In this document: positions 6,822 to 14,983 of the stretch, piece after piece
Layout of the letters: the number at the start of each line of letters is the position of its first letter
Numbering within the stretch: the stretch's first letter is position 1
Assembly (NCBI GenBank): GCA_036403515.1
Contig: DASWQV010000059.1
Span: forward strand, 124,001 to 188,000
Source: VRUE01 sp036403515
GTDB taxonomy: Bacteria > Actinomycetota > Thermoleophilia > Solirubrobacterales > 70-9
DNA length: 64,000 nt
Direction: 5' to 3'
Notes under the pieces: model-generated
Told to the model about the DNA's origin: nothing
Database searches by the model: none
The model's input: only the letters and a program-made list of their open reading frames with translations
Translations under genes and position numbers: made by a program

Positions 6822-9230
6822 GTGGTGAAAGCGGTGAAGGCCAGTAAGGACGACAGCGGCAAGCTCGGCGAGTACGAGCGCAAGCGCGATTTCGGCGCCA
6901 CCCCCGAGCCGGGGGCGAAGAGGCGACGGGGGAAGAAGAGCGCGCCGCGCTTCGTCGTCCAGGAGCACAGCGCCCGTCGCCTGCACTGGGACCTGCGGCT
7001 CGAGCACGAGGGGGTTGCGGCTTCCTGGGCGATCCCCAACGGGATCCCGACCGATCCCGATCAGAACCGCAAGGCGGTCCACACCGAGGATCACCCGCTC
7101 GAGTACCTCGAGTTCGAGGGCGATATCCCGGCCGGCCAGTACGGCGCCGGGACGATGCGGATCTGGGATCGCGGCACCTACGAAGTCCATAAGTGGGAGC
7201 AGGGCAAAGTCGTCTTCAGCTTCGCCGGCGAGCGGCTCAGCGGTCGCTACGCGCTCTTCCGGGCCGGCAGGGCCGAGAAGGACTGGATGATCCACCGGAT
7301 TGACCCGCCCAGCGAGGCGCGCGACCCTTTTCCCGAGTCGCTGGTGCCGATGCTCGCCAAGCTGGCCGTGCTGCCCGCCTCCGACGACGGCTGGGCGGTC
7401 GAGGTCAAGTGGGACGGGGTGCGGGCGATCGCCTATTGCCAGCCCGGCCGGCTCGAGTTGCAGAGCCGCAATCTCAACGACGTCACCGCCCAGTACCCGG
7501 AGATGCGGCGGCTCTCGCGCCAGCTCGGCGCCCGCGATGCCGTCCTCGACGGCGAGCTGGTCGCCTTCGACGAGGATGGCCAGCCGAGCTTCGAGCGGCT
7601 GCAGCAGCGCATCCACCAGACCGCCGAGAGCGTCGTGCGGCGGCGGATGAAATCGCACCCGGTCACCTACGTGATCTTCGACCTGCTCTACCTCGACGGG
7701 CGCAACCTGATCGGCGAGCCCTACAGCCGCCGCCGCGAGCTGCTCGAGGGGTTGGAGCTCTCGGGGGACAGCTGGCAGACGCCCGGCTACTCGGCTGGCC
7801 GCGCGAAGGAGCTGCTGGCGGCGAGCGCCGAGCAGAAGCTGGAGGGCATCGTGCTCAAGCGCCTCGAGAGCCGCTACGCGCCGGGCAAGCGCAGCGGCGC
7901 CTGGCTGAAGGTGAAGAACCTCGGCCGCCAGGAGTTCGTGATCGGCGGTTGGTTGCCGGGGGAAGGCCGCCGACGCAACCGGCTCGGGGCGATCCTGCTG
8001 GGCTATTTCGACGATGACGACGAGCTGCGCTACGCCGGCAAGGTCGGCACCGGCTTCTCCGATCGCGACCTCGACGACCTGCTCGCGCGGCTGCGCCCGC
8101 TGGCCCGCAGGGCAAATCCCTTCGCCGGCCGGCGCGGCCCGCGGCAGGCGAACTGGGTCGAGCCCGAGCTCGTAGCCGAGATCGAGTTCCGCGAGATGAC
8201 GGCGGAGGGGATGGTCCGCCACGGCTCCTTCAAGGGACTGCGCGAGGACAAGCCGGCCGGGGAGGTGGGCGTCGAGCGTGTCGCGCCGCCTGGCGGCGGC
8301 GCGACGGTCGTCCCTGCCGGTGGCCCGCGAAAGCGCGTGACCGTGACGGTCGAGGGCCACGAGCTCAGCTTCTCCAACCTCGACAAGGTGCTCTACCCAG
8401 AGGCCGGCTTTACGAAGGGGGAGCTGATCGAGTGGTACGCGCGCATCGGCGAGGTCCTGCTGCCGCACCTGCGCGGCCGGCCACTGACCCTGAAGCGCTA
8501 TCCCGACGGGGTGGACGCGGGGCACTTCTACGAGAAGCGCTGCCCCAAGCACCGCCCCGAGTGGGTGCGGACCGCGAGGGTTTGGAGCGAGCGCCACGAG
8601 GAAGAGATCGACTACTGCCTGGTCGAGGACCTGCCGACGCTGGTCTGGGCGGCCAACCTGGCCGACATCGAGCTGCACACCTCGCTCTCGCTTGCGGCCG
8701 AGATCGAGCGGCCGACCGCGGTCGTCTTCGACCTCGACCCAGGCGCGCCCGCTGACCTCCTCGATTGCGCCCAGGTGGCGATCTGGATCAGGGGCATGTT
8801 CGAGCAGCTCGGCCTCCACGCCTACGCGAAGACCTCGGGCTCCAAGGGGATCCAGGTCTACGCGCCGCTCAACACGGCGGTGACCTACGAGCGCACCAAG
8901 CCCTTCGCCAGGGCCGTCGCCGAGACCCTCGAGGACAAGTTTCCCGAGCGGGTCGTCTCGCGGATGGTGAAGAGCAGGCGGCGCGGCAAGGTGCTGATCG
9001 ACTGGAGCCAGAACGACCAGCACAAGACCACCGTCTGCGTCTACTCGCTGCGGGCGAAGCGGCGGCCGACGGTCTCGACGCCGCTCGAGTGGGACGAGGT
9101 CGAGGCGGCGCTGGCCGCTGGCGATGGCAAGCGGCTGGTCTTCGACCACGCCGCGGTCCTGCAAAGGGTCGAGCAGAAGGGCGACCTCTTTGCGCCGCTG
9201 CTCAGCGAGCGGCAGGAGCTGCCGGCCTGA
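6822..9230 (+). CDS. ligD: Multifunctional ATP-dependent DNA ligase LigD (phosphoesterase-ligase-polymerase order)
   Basis: About 802 residues and three domains. The N-terminal 3-prime phosphoesterase domain (about 15-165) has QEHSARRLHWDLRLEHEG and EDHPLEYLEFEGDIP. The ATP ligase domain (about 180-470) has motif I EVKWDGVRAI with the adenylated Lys, then DGELVAFD and GIVLKRLES. The C-terminal primase-polymerase domain (about 510-802) has the metal-binding DLDPGAP and KTSGSKGIQVYAPL. It repairs double-strand breaks by NHEJ with Ku, which is not in the window. The start is uncertain: GTG at 6822, 6825 or 6834. A GGGTAT lies at 6810-6815, which would make 6822 nearly leaderless; a GAGGG before 6834 offers an alternative. 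Upstream codons lack homology. Confidence 0.93.
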   Translation: MVKAVKASKDDSGKLGEYERKRDFGATPEPGAKRRRGKKSAPRFVVQEHSARRLHWDLRLEHEGVAASWAIPNGIPTDPDQNRKAVHTEDHPLEYLEFEGDIPAGQYGAGTMRIWDRGTYEVHKWEQGKVVFSFAGERLSGRYALFRAGRAEKDWMIHRIDPPSEARDPFPESLVPMLAKLAVLPASDDGWAVEVKWDGVRAIAYCQPGRLELQSRNLNDVTAQYPEMRRLSRQLGARDAVLDGELVAFDEDGQPSFERLQQRIHQTAESVVRRRMKSHPVTYVIFDLLYLDGRNLIGEPYSRRRELLEGLELSGDSWQTPGYSAGRAKELLAASAEQKLEGIVLKRLESRYAPGKRSGAWLKVKNLGRQEFVIGGWLPGEGRRRNRLGAILLGYFDDDDELRYAGKVGTGFSDRDLDDLLARLRPLARRANPFAGRRGPRQANWVEPELVAEIEFREMTAEGMVRHGSFKGLREDKPAGEVGVERVAPPGGGATVVPAGGPRKRVTVTVEGHELSFSNLDKVLYPEAGFTKGELIEWYARIGEVLLPHLRGRPLTLKRYPDGVDAGHFYEKRCPKHRPEWVRTARVWSERHEEEIDYCLVEDLPTLVWAANLADIELHTSLSLAAEIERPTAVVFDLDPGAPADLLDCAQVAIWIRGMFEQLGLHAYAKTSGSKGIQVYAPLNTAVTYERTKPFARAVAETLEDKFPERVVSRMVKSRRRGKVLIDWSQNDQHKTTVCVYSLRAKRRPTVSTPLEWDEVEAALAAGDGKRLVFDHAAVLQRVEQKGDLFAPLLSERQELPA

Positions 9231-10346
9231 TTGCCGGAGGGTGTGCGGCTGCACGTGCGGAGTTTGCGCACGACTGCCCGCGGGAACTCGGTTGGTGTGA
9301 TCGGAGTCTCGGAGAGAAAGGCTGGCTCTGAGCGGATCGACCTGCCGTCCGCAGGACCGATTAGCGATCTGATCATCGACCTCCTCTCCGGCGGCGCCGA
9401 GGAGGTGCCGCCCTGGCCGGAGCTGGAGGACGAGGCGGCCCGGCTGCTTGCCTCGGTCGAGGACCCGGTCGTCGACGACGACCTGCAACTGGCCCTCTAC
9501 ATCTGCTTCGAGCTGCACTACCGCTCCTTCCCGAACGTCGATCCCGGCTGGGAGTGGAGCCCGCCCCTGCTGGCGGTGCGCGCCCTGCTCGAGCGGGCCT
9601 TTCTCGAGGCGCTTGAAGTCGAGCTTGGCGCCGGCGAGCCGGTCGACCCCGAAAGGGTCGGCGACCATCTCTTCGCGCTCGAGGCCGGCGACGAAGGCAT
9701 CTCGCTTTCCCGCCACCTCGAGGTCGTCGCCGGGCTGGGAGAATTCCGCGAGTTCGCAGTCCACCGCTCGCTCTACCAGCTGAAGGAGTCCGATCCGCAC
9801 AGCTGGGCGATTCCGCGCCTTTCCGGGCCGCCGAAGACAGCATTGCTCGAGGTGCAGGTCGACGAGTACGGCGGCGGCCGCCCCGAGCGCATGCACTCGG
9901 CGCTCTTCGCCAAGACGATGCGCGCGCTTGGCCTCGACGATCGCGAGAACGCCTACCTCGCCCACGCGCCCGGAGTGACCCTGGCGACCGTCAACCTGAT
10001 GTCCGCCCTCGGCCTGCGCCGCGAGCGGCGCGGCGCGATCGTCGGCCACCTGGCGATGTTCGAGATGACCTCGGCGATGCCGAACCGCCGCTACGGCAAC
10101 GCCCTGCGGCGACTGGGCTTCGACGCCGAGACGACCGACTTCTACGACGAGCACGTCGAGGCCGACGCGGTGCACGAGAACATCGCCGCCCACGACCTCG
10201 CCGGTGGCCTGGCCCGGCGGGAGCCGGAGCTGGCCGGGGACATCGTCTTCGGCGCCCGCGCCCTGCTTCATCTCGAAGACCGCTTTGGCAGGCGGCTGCT
10301 CGGCGCCTGGGAAGAAGGCGCCACCTCACTGCGCCAGCCGCTCTGA
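9231..10346 (+). CDS. Iron-containing redox enzyme family protein (haem-oxygenase-like diiron fold)
   Basis: About 371 residues from a TTG immediately after the ligD stop; a GTG at 9255 or 9297 is also possible because the first 30 residues are not family-like. Metal-ligand-rich helices are visible: ICFELHYRSF (E-x-x-H), EVQVDEYGGGRPERMHSALF with the DEYG signature, GHLAMFEMTSAMPN, and a late DAVHENIAAHD. These are typical of haem-oxygenase-like diiron oxidases. The family includes enzymes of natural-product and lipid metabolism, but the substrate here cannot be read. It may be co-transcribed with ligD and with the glycosyltransferase that starts 2 bases after it. Confidence 0.75.
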   Translation: MPEGVRLHVRSLRTTARGNSVGVIGVSERKAGSERIDLPSAGPISDLIIDLLSGGAEEVPPWPELEDEAARLLASVEDPVVDDDLQLALYICFELHYRSFPNVDPGWEWSPPLLAVRALLERAFLEALEVELGAGEPVDPERVGDHLFALEAGDEGISLSRHLEVVAGLGEFREFAVHRSLYQLKESDPHSWAIPRLSGPPKTALLEVQVDEYGGGRPERMHSALFAKTMRALGLDDRENAYLAHAPGVTLATVNLMSALGLRRERRGAIVGHLAMFEMTSAMPNRRYGNALRRLGFDAETTDFYDEHVEADAVHENIAAHDLAGGLARREPELAGDIVFGARALLHLEDRFGRRLLGAWEEGATSLRQPL

Positions 10347-10348
10347 CG

Positions 10349-11503
10349 GTGGCCGACCTCGATCCCGAGCAGGAGCCAGCATCCGCGCCGGGCGAAGCAG
10401 GTGGCGGGGAGAAGGTCGCGCCTGGGCTCGCCTACGTCCTGCCCCTGCGCTGGACCGAGCCCGGCCCTATCGAGGAGCTCGCCGCCTACCTGCGCTCGCT
10501 GGCCCCGGCCGTCGACGAGGTGCTCGTCATCGACGGCTCGCCGGCGCCGCTGTTCGCAGAGCACGCCCGGGCCCTGCGCGGCGTCGCCAGGCACCTGGCT
10601 CCGCATGCCGATCTCGACTTCCGCATGGGCAAGGTCAACGGTGTGGTCACCGGCGTGCGCGAGGCCTCCCACGAGTGGCTGGTTTTGGCTGACGACGACG
10701 TCCGCTACGACGCGCCGGCCCTGCGGCGAATCGCGGCCCTGCTCGCCGAGGCCGACCTGGTCAGGCCGCAGAACTACTTCGACGAGCTGCCCTGGCACGC
10801 CCGCTGGGACACCGCCCGCACCCTGCTCAACCGCGTCTTCACCGGCGACCCGACCTTCCCGGTCGGCGACTTTCCCGGCACGCTCGCGGTGCGCCGGCAG
10901 ACGTTTTTGGCCAGTGGCGCCTACGACGGCGACGCGCTCTTCGAGAACCTCGAGCTGATGCGGACCGTGCGCGCGGCCGGCGGAGCCGTCCTAACACCGC
11001 TCGATCTCTACGTGGCGAGGAGGCCGCCCAGCGCCGCGCATTTCCTCTCCCAACGGGTTCGCCAAGCCTACGATGACTTCGCGATCCCGGCTCGCATCGG
11101 CGCCTTCCTCGCCGTCGCCCCACTGGCTGCCGATTCGCTGCGCCGCGGGCGCGGTCGTCTCTTGGGGGCTGCCGCGCTCGCTTCGATCCTGCTCGCCGAG
11201 ATCGGTCGCAGGAGGGCCGCCGGGGCCGGGCGGTTCCCGCTCAGCGGCTCCCTGATGGCGCCGGCCTGGATCGCCGAGCGCTCGGTCTGCGCCTGGCTGG
11301 CGCTGGCGGCAAGGCTGCGCGGTGGAGTTCGCTACGGAGATTGCCGCCTGGATCACTCGGCGACGTCGATGCGCCAGCTGCGCCGCCGCTACAGGGAGTC
11401 CAAGGCTTTCTCCGCAGACGGCGCCCCGCTCGCAGACGGCAGGCCGCTCTCTGCGCGAAAGCCGACCGCCTTGTGCGTGCCGTCGCAGAAGGGACGGATC
11501 TGA
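10349..11503 (+). CDS. Glycosyltransferase family 2-like protein
   Basis: 384 residues, GTG start 2 bases after the preceding stop. The GT-A core is visible: VLPLRWTEPGPIEELAAYL, DEVLVIDGSPAP, HEWLVLADDDVRYD with the DDD metal-binding motif, then GDFPGTLAVRR and ENLELMRTV. The C-terminal third has hydrophobic segments (about 245-265 and 270-290) that may anchor the enzyme to the membrane. It probably transfers a sugar from a nucleotide donor to a lipid or polysaccharide. The last 38 codons run antisense into the CDGSH gene, a 115-base convergent overlap. The true stop could be nearer if the tail is dispensable, but no earlier in-frame stop exists. Confidence 0.72.
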   Translation: MADLDPEQEPASAPGEAGGGEKVAPGLAYVLPLRWTEPGPIEELAAYLRSLAPAVDEVLVIDGSPAPLFAEHARALRGVARHLAPHADLDFRMGKVNGVVTGVREASHEWLVLADDDVRYDAPALRRIAALLAEADLVRPQNYFDELPWHARWDTARTLLNRVFTGDPTFPVGDFPGTLAVRRQTFLASGAYDGDALFENLELMRTVRAAGGAVLTPLDLYVARRPPSAAHFLSQRVRQAYDDFAIPARIGAFLAVAPLAADSLRRGRGRLLGAAALASILLAEIGRRRAAGAGRFPLSGSLMAPAWIAERSVCAWLALAARLRGGVRYGDCRLDHSATSMRQLRRRYRESKAFSADGAPLADGRPLSARKPTALCVPSQKGRI

Positions 11504-11643
11504 GAGCGCCCGCAGCGGCAGAGGGCGACGACCCGCCGCTTGACCTCGATCTCATTGCCGTCCTGGTCGACCATCGTGAACGGGCCGCGGACCAGGTACG
11601 GGCCGTCGCGGTAGGGGGTGATCTTGGTCGAGGAGTCGTCCAT
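11389..11643 (-). CDS. CDGSH-type iron-sulfur protein
   Basis: 84 residues. The ATG at 11643 gives MDDSSTKITPYRDGPYLVRG; a TTG 6 bases earlier is possible. The single CDGSH site reads CRCGRSQIRPFCDGTHK, with the three Cys and one His that hold a 2Fe-2S cluster. The preceding DGPYLVRGPFTMVDQDGN is the beta element typical of bacterial single-CDGSH proteins. Likely roles are redox sensing or electron transfer in the cytoplasm. A SigB-type promoter candidate lies upstream at 11669-11694. The C-terminal tail overlaps the end of the convergent glycosyltransferase gene. Confidence 0.88.
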   Translation of the reverse strand: MDDSSTKITPYRDGPYLVRGPFTMVDQDGNEIEVKRRVVALCRCGRSQIRPFCDGTHKAVGFRAESGLPSASGAPSAEKALDSL

Positions 11644-11668
11644 CGGCAAACTCGGCGTCGGCCGCCAG

Positions 11669-11694
11669 CTACCCAGCAGGGGCCCTCCTCAAGC
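11669..11694 (-). promoter_or_regulatory. SigB/SigF-type stress promoter candidate for the CDGSH gene
   Basis: On the minus strand: GCTTGA, 14 bases, GGGTAG, ending 25 bases before the ATG at 11643. The -35 box and spacing are identical to those of the site upstream of the encapsulated ferritin at 60271. Confidence 0.5.
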
Positions 11695-11705
11695 AAGCAG
11701 GCGGT

Positions 11706-11732
11706 GTTTTCACCCCTCCGCGGAGGGGGTAG
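11706..11732 (+). promoter_or_regulatory. Looser stress-promoter match containing a perfect 16-bp palindrome
   Basis: GTTTTC, 15 bases, GGGTAG upstream of the epimerase gene at 11762. Between the boxes lies the perfect palindrome CCCCTCCGCGGAGGGG (11713-11728), which touches the -10 box and could be an operator or a strong hairpin. The spacing is one base longer than in the five best sites, so confidence is lower. Confidence 0.3.
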
Positions 11733-11761
11733 GAAGTTGCAATGCAAGCTCGGAGCCCAGA

Positions 11762-12826
11762 ATGCGCATAGTCATCACCGGAGCGACTGGAAATGTCGGG
11801 ACGAGCGTGATCGACGCGCTGTCTGCCGAGCCGAGGGTCGACGAGGTCGTCGGCTTGGCTCGGCGGACGCCCGAGCTCATCAAGCCGAAGGTGCGCTGGG
11901 TCCACGCCGACGTCGCCTCCGCCGAGCTGGTCCCGCACTTCCATGGCGCCGACGCGGTCATCCATCTCGCCTGGGCGATCCAGCCCAGCCACGACGAGGA
12001 GTTGATGGAGAGGACAAACGTCCTCGGCAGCCGGCGGGTCTTCGAGGCGGCCGCCGACGCCGGGGTGGGCAGCCTCGTCTACGCCTCCTCGGTCGGCGCC
12101 TACGCGCCCGGTCCCAAGGATCGGCGCGTCGACGAGTCGTGGTCCACCGAGGGGATCCCCAGCTCCGCCTACTCGCGGCACAAGGTCGCGGTCGAGCGGA
12201 TCCTCGACGAGTTCGAAGCGCAGGCGCCGGAGATCAGGGTTGTGCGGATGCGTCCCGGCCTGATCTTCAAGCGCGAGGCCGCCAGTGAGATCCGCCGGTT
12301 CTTCATCGGGCCGCTGCTGCCGAACCTGCTGGTCAGGCCGCGGCTGATCCCGCTGGTGCCGAAGCTCGAGAAGCTGCGCTTCCAGGCGGTCCACGCCGAT
12401 GACGTCGGCGACGCCTATCGCCGGGCTGCGATCGGCGACGTCAAGGGCGCGTTCAACCTTGCCGCCGAGCCGGCGATCGGCCCGGAGGAGCTCGGCGAGG
12501 TGCTCAAAGCGCGCCCGGTCCCGGTTTCGGGGCGCCTGCTTCGCACGGCGGCCGATCTCAGCTGGCGCGCCCACCTGCAGCCGGCCGACGCGGGCTGGAT
12601 CGACCTAGCGCTGGGCGTGCCGCTGATGGACGTCTCCCGCGCCCGGGACGAGCTCGGCTGGCAGCCGAAGACGAGCTCGCTCGACGCTCTTGCCGATCTG
12701 CTGCGCGGCCTGCGCCACGCCGACGGTCTGGCGACGCCACCGCTCGATCCCAAAGCCGGCGGGCCGGGACGGATCGGCGAGCTGCTCAGCGGCGTCGGCC
12801 AGCGCAGCGGCGTCGAGCACGACTAG
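11762..12826 (+). CDS. NAD-dependent epimerase/dehydratase (extended SDR)
   Basis: 354 residues from ATG (MRIVITGATGNVGTSVIDAL). Features are the glycine-rich TGATGNVG, VIHLAW, the catalytic Ser in VYASSVGAY, and YSRHK as YxxxK. The C-terminal half has the substrate-domain pattern VRMRPGLIFKREA and FQAVHADDVGDAY, and the end resembles sugar-nucleotide epimerases (ARDELGWQPKTS). The reaction is probably on a nucleotide sugar or a small ketone; the exact substrate is unknown. The in-frame extension upstream of this ATG has no homology. Its stop overlaps the end of the convergent P450 gene by 4 bases. Confidence 0.85.
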   Translation: MRIVITGATGNVGTSVIDALSAEPRVDEVVGLARRTPELIKPKVRWVHADVASAELVPHFHGADAVIHLAWAIQPSHDEELMERTNVLGSRRVFEAAADAGVGSLVYASSVGAYAPGPKDRRVDESWSTEGIPSSAYSRHKVAVERILDEFEAQAPEIRVVRMRPGLIFKREAASEIRRFFIGPLLPNLLVRPRLIPLVPKLEKLRFQAVHADDVGDAYRRAAIGDVKGAFNLAAEPAIGPEELGEVLKARPVPVSGRLLRTAADLSWRAHLQPADAGWIDLALGVPLMDVSRARDELGWQPKTSSLDALADLLRGLRHADGLATPPLDPKAGGPGRIGELLSGVGQRSGVEHD

Positions 12827-14157
12827 GAGCTTGCGCGGGCCAAGAGGCTGCGCTTGGGGACGAGGACGGTCGCGCGCTGGACCATCGGCTCGGGCGCCCG
12901 AGAGAGCGGTTCGAGGCTGAGCCGCTCGAGTATCGCCGGGATGACCGTCTCGATCTCGGCATGGGCCAACGGCTCGCCGATGCAGCGGCGAGCGCCGCCG
13001 CCGAAGGGAAAGTACGGGCCGCTGGGGGTCTCGTTGCCCAGCCAGCGCCCGACTCGGAAGGAGTTTGGGTCGGGGAAGCTGCGGGCGTCGCGATGGACCA
13101 GGGCGCTCGGCACCAGCACCGTCGCGCCGGCTGGAAGCAGCCACTGTCCCGCCTCGATCGGTTGCCGAAGCCGTCGCAGGACCCCGGAAGCCGGCGGCCG
13201 CAGGCGCAGGGTCTCGCGGACGACGGCGTCGGCCAGCTCGCTATGGGGATCGGTGCGGAATCGCTGCGCCAGATCCGGCTCCCTGGCGAGGCGGTCGAGC
13301 AGCCAGGTGAGCGCGATCGACGGCGGCTCCTGGGCCGCCATCAGCAACGACATCAGCTCGTCGACGATCTCGTCGCTGCTGAGCGCGGGCGAGGCGCTGA
13401 CCATGCAGCCGAGCACGTCGGCCTCGTCGGAAGGGTCGGCCCGGCGAGCCTCGGTCGCTCTCCTGAGCTGCTCGACAACCGGCGCCTGACGTTGCTCGAA
13501 CAGCTTCTGGCCAAGCTCGCCGACCAGGCCGTCGCCTTTGCCGGGCAAGGTGACCGGCGGGTTGCCCGGGGTGCGCAGCATGCGGCCGATCGCTTCGCTC
13601 AGCGAGGTCGCGATCTCCTCGTCACGAACGCCGAGCACGAGCCGCACGAAGATCTCGTCGCAGAGCGTGCGGACCCGCGAGAGCAGCCGAAACGGCCGTC
13701 CTCGTGGCCATCGGTCGACGTGGCTGCGGGTGATTCGGGCCATCTCAGCTCGGCGAGGGTCGATCGTCTCCTCGGCCATCGCGGCGGCGATTCGACCCCG
13801 CGCTGCCCGGTGGGCGTCACCGTCGCCGCCGAAGACAGAGCGAGACGAGGCAAAGGGCAGGATTCCCCGGCGCGCGGCGCCGGCGTGGGCTTGCGTCGGA
13901 TCGGAGTCGAGCAGCGATTCGACAGCCACCGGCTCGGCGACGATGACCAGCGGCCGCATCGTCAAAAGCCTCAGCGTGAAGACGTCGCCGAACTCCTCGC
14001 GCCGGTCGGCCAGGTAGCCGAGTGGGTCGCGATGAAAGGCAACCGTCTGGCTCAGGGCCCCGGCGCCGGGGCCGGGGGGAAGGGCCGGCATCTCGGCTTG
14101 ATTACCCGATCCTGGTCCGCGCCGAACTGGCGCAGACCTCGACGGCGGCGCCTTCAT
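12823..14157 (-). CDS. Cytochrome P450 with altered oxygen-activation motif
   Basis: 444 residues (a second ATG at 14091, MPALPPGPG, is an alternative start). The haem-binding loop is FPFGGGARRCIGEPLAHAE with the Cys thiolate ligand, and the K-helix ExxR is ETLRLRPP. In the I-helix the usual AGxETT reads AAQEPP, so the acid is kept but both Thr/Ser positions are Pro; see findings. The N-terminus has no membrane anchor, so the enzyme is soluble. The ATG overlaps the stop of the UdgX gene (ATGA), so both are one transcript, probably from the stress-type promoter at 14791-14816. The substrate is unknown. Confidence 0.9.
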   Translation of the reverse strand: MKAPPSRSAPVRRGPGSGNQAEMPALPPGPGAGALSQTVAFHRDPLGYLADRREEFGDVFTLRLLTMRPLVIVAEPVAVESLLDSDPTQAHAGAARRGILPFASSRSVFGGDGDAHRAARGRIAAAMAEETIDPRRAEMARITRSHVDRWPRGRPFRLLSRVRTLCDEIFVRLVLGVRDEEIATSLSEAIGRMLRTPGNPPVTLPGKGDGLVGELGQKLFEQRQAPVVEQLRRATEARRADPSDEADVLGCMVSASPALSSDEIVDELMSLLMAAQEPPSIALTWLLDRLAREPDLAQRFRTDPHSELADAVVRETLRLRPPASGVLRRLRQPIEAGQWLLPAGATVLVPSALVHRDARSFPDPNSFRVGRWLGNETPSGPYFPFGGGARRCIGEPLAHAEIETVIPAILERLSLEPLSRAPEPMVQRATVLVPKRSLLARASS

Positions 14158-14780
14158 ACGTTTGCGTTTGCGGCCTCGGCGACGAAGCGGAGGTCATCGA
14201 CCAGGCCCGCCATGGCGTCCTCACGCTCATCGTGGTCGCGCAGCCGCAGGATCGCCGAGGGATGCATGGTCAGGGCGGCGACCGGCGCCAGCGACGACTC
14301 GAGCAAGTGACCCCGGTCGCGGGTGATCCGCACGGATGGCCCGAAGAGCGATTTGGCCGCAGTCCCGCCGAGCGCCAGCAGCCCCCGCGGCTTGATCGCC
14401 TCGATCTCCGCCTCCAGCCACGGCTTGCAGGCCTCCATCTCACCCGCCCGCGGCGTCTGGTGCAGGCGGCGCTTGCCCCGCGGACGCCACTTGAAGTGCT
14501 TGACCGCATTGGTCAGGTACACGCCGTCGAGGTCAATGCCGGCCTCATCCAGCGCCCGGGAGAGCACCCCGCCGGCGGGCCCGACGAACGGCTTTCCCTC
14601 GATGTCCTCGCGGTCACCGGGCTGCTCCCCGACCAGCATCAGCTCGGCGCTCTTCAGCCCAGCGCCGAACACCGTCTGCGTGGCGTCCTTCCACAGCGGG
14701 CATCCCCGGCAGCCGCCGGCGGCCCGCCGCAGGGTCGGAAGCGAGCGACTCCGGGGAACGAAATCGGCGGCCGAGTCCAT
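14154..14780 (-). CDS. udgX: Uracil-DNA glycosylase family 4, UdgX type
   Basis: 208 residues. Four-Cys iron-sulfur features of family 4 are present (GGCRGCPLWKDATQTVFG near the N-terminus; a later Cys in MEACKPWLE). Motif A is GEQPGDREDIEGKPFVGPAG, with GEQPG rather than the GEAPG common in ordinary family-4 enzymes. The insertion KRRLHQTP matches the UdgX R-loop, whose His forms a covalent bond to the sugar after uracil excision in the mycobacterial enzyme. Motif LTMHPSAILR carries the HPSxxLR block. The protein would trap uracil in single-stranded DNA. It heads a two-gene unit with the P450. Confidence 0.88.
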   Translation of the reverse strand: MDSAADFVPRSRSLPTLRRAAGGCRGCPLWKDATQTVFGAGLKSAELMLVGEQPGDREDIEGKPFVGPAGGVLSRALDEAGIDLDGVYLTNAVKHFKWRPRGKRRLHQTPRAGEMEACKPWLEAEIEAIKPRGLLALGGTAAKSLFGPSVRITRDRGHLLESSLAPVAALTMHPSAILRLRDHDEREDAMAGLVDDLRFVAEAANANV

Positions 14781-14790
14781 CTCCGCCCGG

Positions 14791-14816
14791 CTACCCCTAG
14801 GTCCGTCGCCACAAAC
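14791..14816 (-). promoter_or_regulatory. SigB/SigF-type stress promoter candidate for udgX-P450
   Basis: On the minus strand: GTTTGT, 14 bases, GGGTAG, then 10 bases containing GGCGGAG to the udgX ATG. The spacing is the same as in the other four best sites. Confidence 0.5.
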
Positions 14817-14983
14817 GAGCCTTGATGAGCTCCTCCCGGGCGCCTCGTCGCGAGAACTCGCGGCCGTGGGGGGTGGAGATTAGGGGCCGAGCCGTTGCAA
14901 GCCGGACCTAGCATTATTGTCGTAATACCGGCTTACGGAATGGCCATACAGACGGATTGAGACATCACGATGTCCAATCAGAA

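Noticed and set aside
6774..10271. 1165-codon minus-strand ORF antisense to ligD and the iron enzyme
   Set aside because: GC-driven shadow: ligD has full catalytic motifs on the plus strand and the antisense product shows no domain.
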